Assembly (NCBI GenBank): GCA_030247855.1
Contig: JAPDRN010000157.1
Span: 1 to 64,000 of the forward strand
Source: Knufia peltigerae
Taxonomy: Eukaryota; Ascomycota; Eurotiomycetes; Chaetothyriales; Trichomeriaceae
Length of the DNA stretch: 64,000 bases
Reading direction: 5' to 3'
The notes beneath the pieces are model-generated. The model saw only the letters and a list, made by a program, of their open reading frames with translations. It ran no database searches and had not been told where the DNA came from. The position numbers and the translations under genes are program-made. Numbering within the stretch: the first letter of the stretch is position 1; the number at the start of each line of letters is the position of its first letter. This document shows, piece by piece, positions 43,823-51,331 of this stretch.

Positions 43823-44394
43823 ACGCCGACTCCGGTGCATACACCGGGCCGTGGGCAGGGGTGTTCCCCGCTCCGGCCCCGGTGCCGTCGGTCAGCCTGC
43901 CGCCGCGTGCGCTGCGGCGGTTGCTCGGCCATTTCCCTACCGGTGTGGCGATCGTCTGCGCGCGTGATGCGCAGGGAAAGCCGCAGGGCCTGACCATCAA
44001 CTCATTCGTGCCGATCTCGCTGCAGCCGCCACTGGTGCTGTGGAACCTGGCCCTGCATGCGCAGAGCCTGTCCACGTTCCAGCGCGCCACCCAGTTCGCG
44101 ATCAGCGTACTCGGCGCCGGACAGGAAGCCCTGGCGCGCCGTTTCGCCGACCCGCAGGTGCGCCATCGATTCACCGATGTGCCCTTGCTGGACGACGGCG
44201 AGGACGCGCCACCGCGGATCGCCGGTGCCGTCGTCCACCTCACCTGCACTCGCCACGCGCAGTGGCCGGTCGGCGATCACCTGCTGCTGGCCGGGCGCAT
44301 CGTCGATGTGCAGGAAGAAGGCGGCGCACCGCTGCTGTTCCATCGCGGACGCTTCCAGGCGGGGCCGGTGGAAACCCTGGTGGAGGTGCGCTGA
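43819..44394 (+). CDS. flavin reductase family protein
   Basis: 191 aa. LLGHFPTGVAIVCARD, GLTINSFVPISLQPPLVLWN (FMN-binding signature) and GDHLLLAGRIVDVQEEGGAP are the flavin reductase-like split-barrel blocks. Starts within the sodA stop. It may supply reduced flavin, or in this setting take part in handling of oxidants; substrate unknown. Confidence 0.88.
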   Translation: MNADSGAYTGPWAGVFPAPAPVPSVSLPPRALRRLLGHFPTGVAIVCARDAQGKPQGLTINSFVPISLQPPLVLWNLALHAQSLSTFQRATQFAISVLGAGQEALARRFADPQVRHRFTDVPLLDDGEDAPPRIAGAVVHLTCTRHAQWPVGDHLLLAGRIVDVQEEGGAPLLFHRGRFQAGPVETLVEVR

Positions 44395-44732
44395 TGGACA
44401 TCGAAACGCTGGAAAAGATGCTCGCCGCCGGCAAGGACAGCGCGCTGCTGCGCTTCGGCCTGGGCAAAAGCTGGCTGGACGCCGGCGATCCGGTACGCGC
44501 AGCCACCCATCTGGGGCGCTGCGTGGTGCTGGACCCGGACTATTCGGCGGCGTGGAAGCTGCTGGGCAAGGCATGGCTGGCCGGTGGCCAGCCGCAGGCG
44601 GCGCGCGAGGCGTGGCAACGTGGGCTCAGCGTGGCTGGCAGCAAGGGCGATCAGCAGGCGCGCAAGGAAATGCAGGTGTTCCTGCGCAGGCTGGACCGCC
44701 AGTCGCCTGCGCTGTTGGCGAAGGCCGGCTGA
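44394..44732 (+). CDS. small TPR protein
   Basis: 112 aa. Two to three TPR-like helical pairs: SALLRFGLGKSWLDAGDPVR, AATHLGRCVVLDPDYSAAWK, LLGKAWLAGGQPQAAREAWQ. The ATG overlaps the flavin reductase stop (TGATG). Third gene of the sodA operon; probably a binding or scaffold protein. It ends 4 nt before the convergent desaturase gene. Confidence 0.8.
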   Translation: MDIETLEKMLAAGKDSALLRFGLGKSWLDAGDPVRAATHLGRCVVLDPDYSAAWKLLGKAWLAGGQPQAAREAWQRGLSVAGSKGDQQARKEMQVFLRRLDRQSPALLAKAG

Positions 44733-44736
44733 ACAA

Positions 44737-45885
44737 TCAGCCGGCGTTGGCCGATGCCGGTGCCGGCATGATGTCCGGCATCGGCAGGCGGCGCGGCTTG
44801 CTCGGGAACGCGTGGCGCAGGATGCGCCAGACCACCTGGGTGAACTGCCGAGGCAGCGAGCCGTTGTTGTAATGCTGGCCGTAACGACGGCAGATGTCCT
44901 TCACTTCCTTGGCGATGGCCGCATAGCGGTTGGCCGGCAGATCCGGGTAGAAGTGGTGCTCGATCTGGTGGCTGAGATTGCCCGACAGCACGTTGATCAC
45001 GAAACCGCCGCTGATGTTGGACGAACCGCGCAGCTGGCGCAGGTACCAGTGGCCGCGCGATTCATTGCGCAGGCATTCCTTCGGGAACGTTTCCGATTCG
45101 GCGGTGAAGTGACCACAGAAGATGATCACGTAGGTCCAGATGTTGCGCAGGCCGTTGGCCACCAGGTTGCCCAGCATCACCGGCAGGAAGAACGGACCGG
45201 CCAGCAGCGGGAAGAACACGTAATCCTTCAGCACCTGGCGGATCATCTTGCGTGCCACTGGACGGGTCTGCAGCCACATCGCGCGGCTGCTGATGCGGCC
45301 CTTGAACCAGCGGCCCAGGCGCAGATCCTGCGCAGCCACGCCCCACTGGAACAGCAGCGCGAAGATCGGCGCGATGATCGGCTGCAGCAGGTAGAACGGC
45401 TTCCAGCGCTGTTCCGGGAAGATGCGCAGCAGGCCATAGCCGATGTCATCGTCCATGCCACGCACGTTGGTGTAGGTGTGGTGGCGGAAATTATGGGTCT
45501 TGCGCCAGTTGTCGGCGGTGGCAACGATGTCCCATTCGTAGGTGTTGCCGTTGAGCTTGGGGTCGCCGGTCCAGTCGTACTGGCCATGCATCACGTTGTG
45601 GCCCAGCTCCATGTTTTCCAGGATCTTGGCCAGCGCCAGCAGCAGGGTGCCGGCGATGCAGGCCGGCCACAGCAGCGGCGCCCAGAACAACGGCGAGAAC
45701 GCGCCAAGGAACAGCAGGCTGCGGCCAAGCACGCCGGACCAGCGCACAGCCGCTGCAACGCGGCGGATGTAGCGGGTGTCGGAGGCGCCGAGGCTGCCGA
45801 TCACACGGTCGCGGATCGCATCGAGTTCCTCACCAAACGTCTGCATCTCGGCAGGGCTCAGGGCACGGTCGGTAGCGCGGGTCAT
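44737..45885 (-). CDS. acyl-CoA/fatty acid desaturase (DesB-like)
   Basis: 382 aa membrane enzyme. Three His boxes for the di-iron site: HNVMHG, HNFRHH and HQIEHH, with membrane helices around ~65-105 and ~180-245. It adds double bonds to saturated acyl chains using electrons from the reductase encoded 13 nt upstream. Gene order (TetR repressor, ferredoxin reductase, desaturase) matches desT-desC-desB of Pseudomonas aeruginosa. Confidence 0.9.
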   Translation of the reverse strand: MTRATDRALSPAEMQTFGEELDAIRDRVIGSLGASDTRYIRRVAAAVRWSGVLGRSLLFLGAFSPLFWAPLLWPACIAGTLLLALAKILENMELGHNVMHGQYDWTGDPKLNGNTYEWDIVATADNWRKTHNFRHHTYTNVRGMDDDIGYGLLRIFPEQRWKPFYLLQPIIAPIFALLFQWGVAAQDLRLGRWFKGRISSRAMWLQTRPVARKMIRQVLKDYVFFPLLAGPFFLPVMLGNLVANGLRNIWTYVIIFCGHFTAESETFPKECLRNESRGHWYLRQLRGSSNISGGFVINVLSGNLSHQIEHHFYPDLPANRYAAIAKEVKDICRRYGQHYNNGSLPRQFTQVVWRILRHAFPSKPRRLPMPDIMPAPASANAG

Positions 45886-45898
45886 GGCAGCAGGGTCC

Positions 45899-46969
45899 TC
45901 AGAGATCCAGGGTCAGGTCGGTGGTCGGCGCGCTCACGCAGATCCGCACCGGCACGGCCGTTTCGGACTGGGTGTCGCCGGTGCGCAGGTGGCGGGTGGT
46001 GCCACTGATGCGTTCACAGGTGCAGCTGTTGCAGATGCCCATGCGGCAGCCGTGCTTGGGCGCGATGCCCTGCGCCTCCAGGCTTTCCAGCAGCGAGCGG
46101 CCACGCGGCACGATCAGCCGCCGGCCGCTGCGGGCCAGGGTCAATGCGACCTCACCCAGGCTGTCGGCATCACTGAGTGCTGCGGGCGGCGTAAAGGCTT
46201 CCGCCTGGAAACCGGCCACGTGCTGGGCCAGCCGCGTGCGCGCAGCGGCAACGAAACCGTCCGGGCCGCAGGCCAGTACATGGCGCTGCGCCAGTGGGGT
46301 GTCGTCACCGGCAACGGCCAGCGTGTGGCTGTCGATACGCGCAGCCGGCACGTCGCCTTCGCGGGTGGCCAGCAGGTGCACGCGCAGGTTCGGATGCGCC
46401 GCAGCCAGCGCCAGCAGTTCATCGCGGAACTGGAACGCTGCAGCGTTGCGCTCCCAGTAGAACAGGTCGACCGGCGCCGCCAACGGGCGCTGGCAGGCGT
46501 CGCGCAGCAGGCTGCGCATGGGCGTGATGCCGCTGCCGGCCGCCAGCAGCAATACCGGCGCTGCTGCAGGCATGTGGAAATCACCGAAGGCCGCGTCCAG
46601 CCGGAACAGGTCGCCCGGCTGGGCATGCGCGACCAGATGCTGGCTGACCTTGCCGCCTTCCACCGCCTTGACGGTAATGGCCAGCTCACGGCGGCCCAGG
46701 CGGGTCGGGCTGTAGCTGCGGCGCAATACGCGCCCCTCAAGCTCAACACCGAGGGTGACGTGCTGGCCGGCGCGCATCCCGGCCCAGTGCCGGTTACAGC
46801 GCAGGACCAGGGTCGCGGCGCCCTCGCCGGCCGGCTCCCGCCGTACCAGGCGTGCCATCGGCTCACGCAAGGTCCACAACGGATTCAGCTGGCCCGCCCA
46901 GAAGTCGAACAACGACGGCGACAGCCAGCGGTACGGGGAAAGCAGGGAAGGTCGGACGACAGCGCTCAT
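45899..46969 (-). CDS. ferredoxin reductase-type electron donor (DesC-like)
   Basis: 356 aa. FAD-binding barrel (RSYSPTRLGRRELAITVKAV), NAD-binding half (LLLAAGSGITPMRSLLRDAC), C-terminal plant-type 2Fe-2S domain with GCRMGICNSCTC and a fourth Cys about 29 residues later (PVRICVS). It passes NAD(P)H electrons to the desaturase. ATG at 46969 is chosen because it fits the family start; the operator region lies just upstream. Confidence 0.9.
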   Translation of the reverse strand: MSAVVRPSLLSPYRWLSPSLFDFWAGQLNPLWTLREPMARLVRREPAGEGAATLVLRCNRHWAGMRAGQHVTLGVELEGRVLRRSYSPTRLGRRELAITVKAVEGGKVSQHLVAHAQPGDLFRLDAAFGDFHMPAAAPVLLLAAGSGITPMRSLLRDACQRPLAAPVDLFYWERNAAAFQFRDELLALAAAHPNLRVHLLATREGDVPAARIDSHTLAVAGDDTPLAQRHVLACGPDGFVAAARTRLAQHVAGFQAEAFTPPAALSDADSLGEVALTLARSGRRLIVPRGRSLLESLEAQGIAPKHGCRMGICNSCTCERISGTTRHLRTGDTQSETAVPVRICVSAPTTDLTLDL

Positions 46970-47001
46970 GGGCGCACTATACGGCCGCACACACAGCTGT
47001 G

Positions 47002-47015
47002 TATACATGTGTATA
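47002..47015. promoter_or_regulatory. candidate operator of the FabR/DesT-type repressor
   Basis: TATACATGTGTATA, a TATACA/TGTATA dyad, within GTGTATACATGTGTATA between the divergent reductase and repressor starts (33 and 47 nt away). It differs from the E. coli FabR and P. aeruginosa DesT sequences, so it is assigned by position and symmetry only. Confidence 0.4.
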
Positions 47016-47061
47016 TTGCACCGGATTGGGTATGATTCAGCCTTGCCCCACCGGAAGTGCC

Positions 47062-47718
47062 ATGGCCGCCGCCACCGTTCTGTCTCCGCCTGAAGATGCC
47101 AACAGCCCGGCCCGCCGTACGGTGAGCCGCGAGGATCTGCTGGCCGCCGCGTTGAAACTGATCGGCCCGCATCGCAGCCTGTCCACCCTCAGCCTGCGCG
47201 AAGTCGCGCGCGAGGCCGGCATCGCACCCAACAGCTTCTACCGCCAGTTCCGCGACATGGACGAACTGGCTGTCGCGTTGATCGACGTCGCTGGCCGCTC
47301 TCTGCGCACCATCATCGGCGAAGCCCGCCAGCGCGCGACGTCCAGCGCCACCAGCGTGGTGCGCGTGTCGGTGGAAACCTTCATGGAACAGCTGCGCGCC
47401 GACGACAAGCTGCTGCACGTGCTGTTGCGCGAAGGAGCGGTCGGCTCGGACGATTTCAAGCACGCGGTCGAACGCGAACTGCACTACTTCGAAGAAGAGC
47501 TGCAGCACGACCTGGTGCGCCTGGCCGCACTGGATGGCGCGGTGCTGTACAAGCCGGAACTGGTGTCGATGGCGATCACCCGGTTGGTGTTTGCAATGGG
47601 CGCTTCGGCCATGGACCAGCCCCCGGAGAACGACCCGGAACTGGTCGAACAGATCTCCACGATGATCCGCATGATCATCGTCGGCGCGCGCACTCCCGCC
47701 GCCTTCCGCCGCGGCTGA
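47062..47718 (+). CDS. TetR-family repressor of unsaturated fatty acid genes (FabR/DesT-like)
   Basis: 218 aa. The helix-turn-helix region STLSLREVAREAGIAPNSFY followed by RQFRDMDELAVALID is nearly that of E. coli FabR, and VETFMEQLRADDKLLHVLLR and ERELHYFEEELQHDL follow its ligand domain. FabR and DesT sense the ratio of saturated to unsaturated acyl-CoA/ACP. Divergent from the reductase-desaturase pair it should control. GGAAG lies 6 nt before the ATG at 47062. Confidence 0.88.
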   Translation: MAAATVLSPPEDANSPARRTVSREDLLAAALKLIGPHRSLSTLSLREVAREAGIAPNSFYRQFRDMDELAVALIDVAGRSLRTIIGEARQRATSSATSVVRVSVETFMEQLRADDKLLHVLLREGAVGSDDFKHAVERELHYFEEELQHDLVRLAALDGAVLYKPELVSMAITRLVFAMGASAMDQPPENDPELVEQISTMIRMIIVGARTPAAFRRG

Positions 47719-47763
47719 CCCCTTCCGGTGCATGACCACCGGCACGCTTCCGTGCGCATTATG

Positions 47764-47780
47764 TAATGTTATAACATTTG
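47764..47780. promoter_or_regulatory. Zur-like palindrome
   Basis: AATGTTATAACATT (47765-47778) is a perfect 14-bp palindrome, within TAATGTTATAACATTTG. This is the core of known Zur boxes (ATGTTATANNATAACAT type). It lies 137 nt before the start of the TonB receptor gene and 45 nt before its MntR-type site. Confidence 0.45.
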
Positions 47781-47822
47781 AATCCGAGTAAAGACCACGG
47801 TCCCGCCGCAAGCTGAAACGGC

Positions 47823-47842
47823 AATATAGCAATTGCTATGTT
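47823..47842. promoter_or_regulatory. MntR-type operator before the TonB receptor
   Basis: AATATAGCAATTGCTATGTT. It matches the E. coli MntR site AACATAGCnnnnGCTATGTT at all but one defined position. A second such site precedes mntH, and mntR itself is in the window. Confidence 0.75.
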
Positions 47843-47914
47843 GATGAGCTTCTGCTTTCATGTGCACCAGCCAGGTCGCCCTCGCCGCCCTCCCTCCCCA
47901 AGGACGACGCCCTC

Positions 47915-50074
47915 ATGCGCATTGCTGCCTCCCTTCTCCGCCGGCTGCCGCTGGCTGCCGGTATCGCCGCCGCCCTGCCACTGGTCGCAGTCGCTGCACC
48001 GCCCTCACCTACCGAGCTGGATCGGGTGCAGGTGAAAGTCAGCACGGCCACCCGCAGCGAACGCCTGCTGTCGGACGTACCGATCCGCACCGAAGTACTG
48101 CGCAAGGAAGACATCGCCCTGCGTGCGGCCACCGATTTCTCCCGTGCGGTGGAGCTGATCAACGGCCTGCGGGTGGAAAGCAACTGCCAGAACTGCAACA
48201 CCAGCGAGGTGCAGTTGCTGGGCCTTCCCGGTGCCTACAACCAGCTGCTGTTCGATGGCATTCCACTGTTGTCCACGCTGGGCAGCGTGTACGGGCTGGA
48301 ACAGATTCCCGCCGGCTTCGTCGACCGCATCGAAGTGGTCAAGGGCGGTGGTTCGTCGCTGTACGGGCCGGGCGCGGTGGCCGGTGTCATCAATCTGATT
48401 CCGCCGCTGCCTGCACGCAGCGGCGGCCATGTGCAGGCCGGCGTGGATGTGCTGAAGGGCACGCCGCAGAAAAACGCCGACGTCCGTCTGGATCTGGTCG
48501 CCAGCGAAGCCGACGCCGGACTGTCGGTGATCGCCCAGCGCAACTGGAACAGCGGCATCGACTACAACGGCGACGGCTATACCGAGATCACCCGCAAGAA
48601 CCTCAAGGTGGGTGGCCTGCAGGCCTGGTATGCACCAAATCCGGGCACGCGCCTGCGGTTGGACCTGCAGGTGACCGATGAGAGCCGCCGCGGTGGCAAC
48701 CGCCTCGACCAGCCCGAACACCTGGCCAACATCGCCGAGTCGCTGGATACGAACTACCGTCGCGGCAGCCTGTCATGGGACCAGGAAGTGAACGGCGACG
48801 TCGACTTCCGTCTGGCCTACGCCTTCGCCGACATCGACCGCGACAGCTTCTATGGCGGTCTTGGCGATGTGGTCACCGATCCATCGGCGCCCGGCTACGA
48901 TCCTTCGCAGCTGGACCCGGACGTGCCCGGCAGTGCCGCATCACGCTCGTGGCGCCAGTACGGGCGCACCCACAACCCGCTGCACTACATCGACAGCCAG
49001 TTGAACTGGCGGCTGGGTGCACACACGCTTGCGTTCGGCGTGCAGTACAAGAATGAGGGCCTGCGTGACGACAACCGCGATGGCGCCGGCCAGCGCCTGG
49101 CCGTGCTCGAGGATGCAACCTTCCACAACCTCGGCGCGTTCGTGCAGGACGAATGGAGCGTACGCGATGACGTCGACCTGGTGCTGGGTGCGCGCGTGGA
49201 CAAGAGTTCGGAACTGGACAGCGCCGTGTTCTCACCGCGTATCGCCCTCGCCTGGCAGGCAACACCACGACTGAAATGGCGTGCGGGCATCGCCACCGGC
49301 TTCCGTGCGCCGGAAATCTTCGTCGAGGATGTCCACGTCGATACCCTCGGTGGCGAACAGGTGCGCGTGCGCAACACCCGTGGCCTGAAGGAGGAGCGCG
49401 CGCTGACCACCCTGTTCGGGTTCGACTGGCGCTCCGACCCGGCCGACCCGGTATGGAGCTGGGATGCCACCGCGTCCTATGCACGCATCCGTGACACCTT
49501 CGCGCTGGGCGAGATCCAGCGCGGCGATGATGGTCAGCTGACACAGCTGCGCTACAACGCATCCGGCTCGAACGTACTGGGCATGGAAACCAACGTCGGC
49601 TGGCAGCCCTCTCCGCAATGGCGGCTGACTGCCGGCGCGTCGTGGTACCGCTCGCAGTTCCGCGAGCCGCAACGCATCTTCGATGACACCGCCGACGGCG
49701 GCGATACGGTGATCGACAGCCGCGACTACCTGAAGACGCCGCGCTGGACCGGCGTGGCCCAGCTCAGCTGGATGCCGGCCGAACCCTGGGAGACGTTCCT
49801 GGCGCTGCGCCACACGGGATCGATGCCGGTGCTCAACAACCGGCTGGGTGAACTGCACCGCACCCGCACCTTCCTGGTCACCGATCTCGGCGCGCGCTGG
49901 CATCGCCACCTGGGCGCGCAGGCACAGCAGGAAGTGTCGGTGGCGGCCGGGGTCAAGAACGTGTTCGACCAACGGCAGAAGGATCTGGAAAGCGGCGCGC
50001 TGCGCGACAGTGATTACGTGTACGGGCCACGCTTTGCGCGCTCCTGGTACGTGAACCTGCGTTATGCGTTCTAG
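47915..50074 (+). CDS. TonB receptor, predicted manganese (or zinc) uptake
   Basis: 719 aa with signal peptide (PLAAGIAAALPLVAVAA). Plug about residues 40-165; inside it ESNCQNCNTSEVQLLGLPGA carries a CxxC pair, then LEQIPAGFVDRIEVVKGGGS and GPGAVAGVINLIPP. The barrel ends with the terminal Phe (NLRYAF). The MntR-type operator 73 nt upstream, and mntR and mntH next door, make manganese the likely cargo; the Zur-like site adds zinc as an option. The thioredoxin-like gene overlaps its 3' end by 11 nt. AAGGA lies 12 nt before the ATG. Confidence 0.9.
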   Translation: MRIAASLLRRLPLAAGIAAALPLVAVAAPPSPTELDRVQVKVSTATRSERLLSDVPIRTEVLRKEDIALRAATDFSRAVELINGLRVESNCQNCNTSEVQLLGLPGAYNQLLFDGIPLLSTLGSVYGLEQIPAGFVDRIEVVKGGGSSLYGPGAVAGVINLIPPLPARSGGHVQAGVDVLKGTPQKNADVRLDLVASEADAGLSVIAQRNWNSGIDYNGDGYTEITRKNLKVGGLQAWYAPNPGTRLRLDLQVTDESRRGGNRLDQPEHLANIAESLDTNYRRGSLSWDQEVNGDVDFRLAYAFADIDRDSFYGGLGDVVTDPSAPGYDPSQLDPDVPGSAASRSWRQYGRTHNPLHYIDSQLNWRLGAHTLAFGVQYKNEGLRDDNRDGAGQRLAVLEDATFHNLGAFVQDEWSVRDDVDLVLGARVDKSSELDSAVFSPRIALAWQATPRLKWRAGIATGFRAPEIFVEDVHVDTLGGEQVRVRNTRGLKEERALTTLFGFDWRSDPADPVWSWDATASYARIRDTFALGEIQRGDDGQLTQLRYNASGSNVLGMETNVGWQPSPQWRLTAGASWYRSQFREPQRIFDDTADGGDTVIDSRDYLKTPRWTGVAQLSWMPAEPWETFLALRHTGSMPVLNNRLGELHRTRTFLVTDLGARWHRHLGAQAQQEVSVAAGVKNVFDQRQKDLESGALRDSDYVYGPRFARSWYVNLRYAF

Positions 50075-50600
50075 CTGGCTGCCCGCACTGCTGCTGGCAC
50101 TGGCATGGCCGGCCGCAGCTGCCGACCTGCACGCGCAGGTCTCCGCGTCGCTGATGCGGCCCGAGCCACGCAGCCTGCGCCCGGTGCAGTGGTCACCACC
50201 GCCGAAACTGATCGCGCTGTACTTCGGCGCCGACTGGTGCGCGCCCTGCCACGCGTTCGTGCCGACCCTGCGCGGCGTGCGCGACGCGCTGCGCGAGGCC
50301 GGCGCCGATACCGAAGTGGTGTATGTCAGCCTGGATGAAAGCGAGGCGGCGCTGCGGCGCTACATGCAGCTGCAGGACATGCCGTGGCCGGTGCTGGACC
50401 CGCGTCGCGCGAAGCGCATGCCGGCACTGCAGGCATTGGCGGGCCCGGCCCCACCCAACCTGGTGCTGATCGATGCACAGGGCACGGTGCTGGCCAATGG
50501 CTGGCAGGGGCGGCGCTACGGAGGCCTTCAGCCGGTATTGAAGGAATGGACGAAACGGGCGTGTGCTCAGGAACAGGCGCGCTGCCCGCCTGAATTGTAG
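50064..50600 (+). CDS. periplasmic thioredoxin-like protein coupled to the TonB receptor
   Basis: 178 aa. Sec signal (WLPALLLALAWPAAAA), then a thioredoxin fold: LIALYFGADWCAPCHAFVPT with WCAPC active site, EVVYVSLDESEAALRRY, and PPNLVLIDAQGTVL with the cis-Pro. TlpA/nucleoredoxin-like. It overlaps the receptor gene by 11 nt, so the two are made together; reducing the receptor's plug CxxC is an obvious idea but unproven. Its stop codon TAG is part of a SMAG head. Confidence 0.85.
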   Translation: MRSSWLPALLLALAWPAAAADLHAQVSASLMRPEPRSLRPVQWSPPPKLIALYFGADWCAPCHAFVPTLRGVRDALREAGADTEVVYVSLDESEAALRRYMQLQDMPWPVLDPRRAKRMPALQALAGPAPPNLVLIDAQGTVLANGWQGRRYGGLQPVLKEWTKRACAQEQARCPPEL

Positions 50601-50665
50601 AGTCGAGCCATGCTCGACTCTTTTCATCACCGCGCGAACAGCAGCCGAGCATGGCTCGGCTCTAC
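50597..50665. repeat. inverted pair of SMAG palindromes
   Basis: Plus-strand copy 50597-50620 (GTAGAGTCGAGCCATGCTCG) and minus-strand copy 50643-50665 with stem AGCCGAGCCATGCTCGGCT. The first copy's TAG is the stop codon of the thioredoxin-like gene. The pair lies between convergent genes and may act as a terminator. Confidence 0.7.
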
Positions 50666-50683
50666 AGAGAGCAGATTCCGCGA

Positions 50684-50706
50684 GTAGATCCACGCCATGC
50701 GTGGAT
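50684..50706 (+). repeat. SMAG-type palindrome
   Basis: GTAGATCCACGCCATGCGTG followed by GAT. The same sequence recurs at 52715-52738, so the two copies bracket mntR-mntH. Confidence 0.7.
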
Positions 50707-50750
50707 GCACTCATTCCATACCGCGCGAACAGCAGTACAGAAACCGCGAC

Positions 50751-51215
50751 TCAACCGCCCTCGGCCTTGCGCACGAATTCGTCGAACAGGGCCAGTGTCT
50801 GTTCACTGACATGGTGCTCGATGCCCTCGGCATCACGCCGCGCGGTATCCGGGTCCACGCCCAGCGCCAGCAGGAAGCGCTCTACGGTCTGGTGGCGCTG
50901 GCGGCTGGCATGGGCCAACGCCTCGCCCTCCGGGGTCAGGAACACGCCGCGATACGGGCGCTGCACGACCCAGCCGTCACGGGCCAGCCGGCGCAGCATC
51001 TTCGCCACCGTCGGCTGGGCCACGCCCAGGCGGGTAGCGATGTCGACCTGGCGGGCCTCGCCGCCGTCGGCCAGCAGGTCGGAGATCAGCTCGACATAAT
51101 CCTCCACCAGTTCCATCCGGTGTGCCTCGCGCACTTGCCGGAAGCTCTCGACCTGGCGCTCGGCCTCGATCAAGGGGGTGCTTTTCAGCGATGTCGAATC
51201 ATCCGTCTTGCCCAC
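50751..51215 (-). CDS. mntR: manganese-responsive repressor MntR
   Basis: 154 aa DtxR-family regulator, close to E. coli MntR: ESFRQVREAHRMELVEDYVE, ARQVDIATRLGVAQPTVAKM (winged helix), RGVFLTPEGEALA, RRDAEGIEHHVSEQTL (metal ligands). The start appears to be GTG at 51215; no in-frame ATG exists before the conserved domain. It represses mntH, which is divergent from it, and presumably the TonB receptor. Confidence 0.93.
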   Translation of the reverse strand: MGKTDDSTSLKSTPLIEAERQVESFRQVREAHRMELVEDYVELISDLLADGGEARQVDIATRLGVAQPTVAKMLRRLARDGWVVQRPYRGVFLTPEGEALAHASRQRHQTVERFLLALGVDPDTARRDAEGIEHHVSEQTLALFDEFVRKAEGG

Positions 51216-51304
51216 GCGTGTGCCTGTCCTGCAGTTGTCATCGGGTGCGAACCTGAATTCTGGACCAGTGACGCAGTAAAGACGATTGTTTCACATTGCT
51301 ATGC

Positions 51305-51324
51305 GATATAGCAGTGGCTATATT
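51305..51324. promoter_or_regulatory. MntR-type operator of mntH
   Basis: GATATAGCAGTGGCTATATT: ATAGC/GCTAT arms with a 4-nt centre, the MntR pattern. It ends only 7 nt before the mntH ATG, so the operator overlaps the core promoter and the transcript must have a very short leader. Confidence 0.7.
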
Positions 51325-51331
51325 GACAGCC

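Noticed and set aside
47915..50074. Receptor for the siderophore made by the ent operon
   Set aside because: Its operators and neighbours are of the Mn/Zn type and no Fur-like site precedes it.
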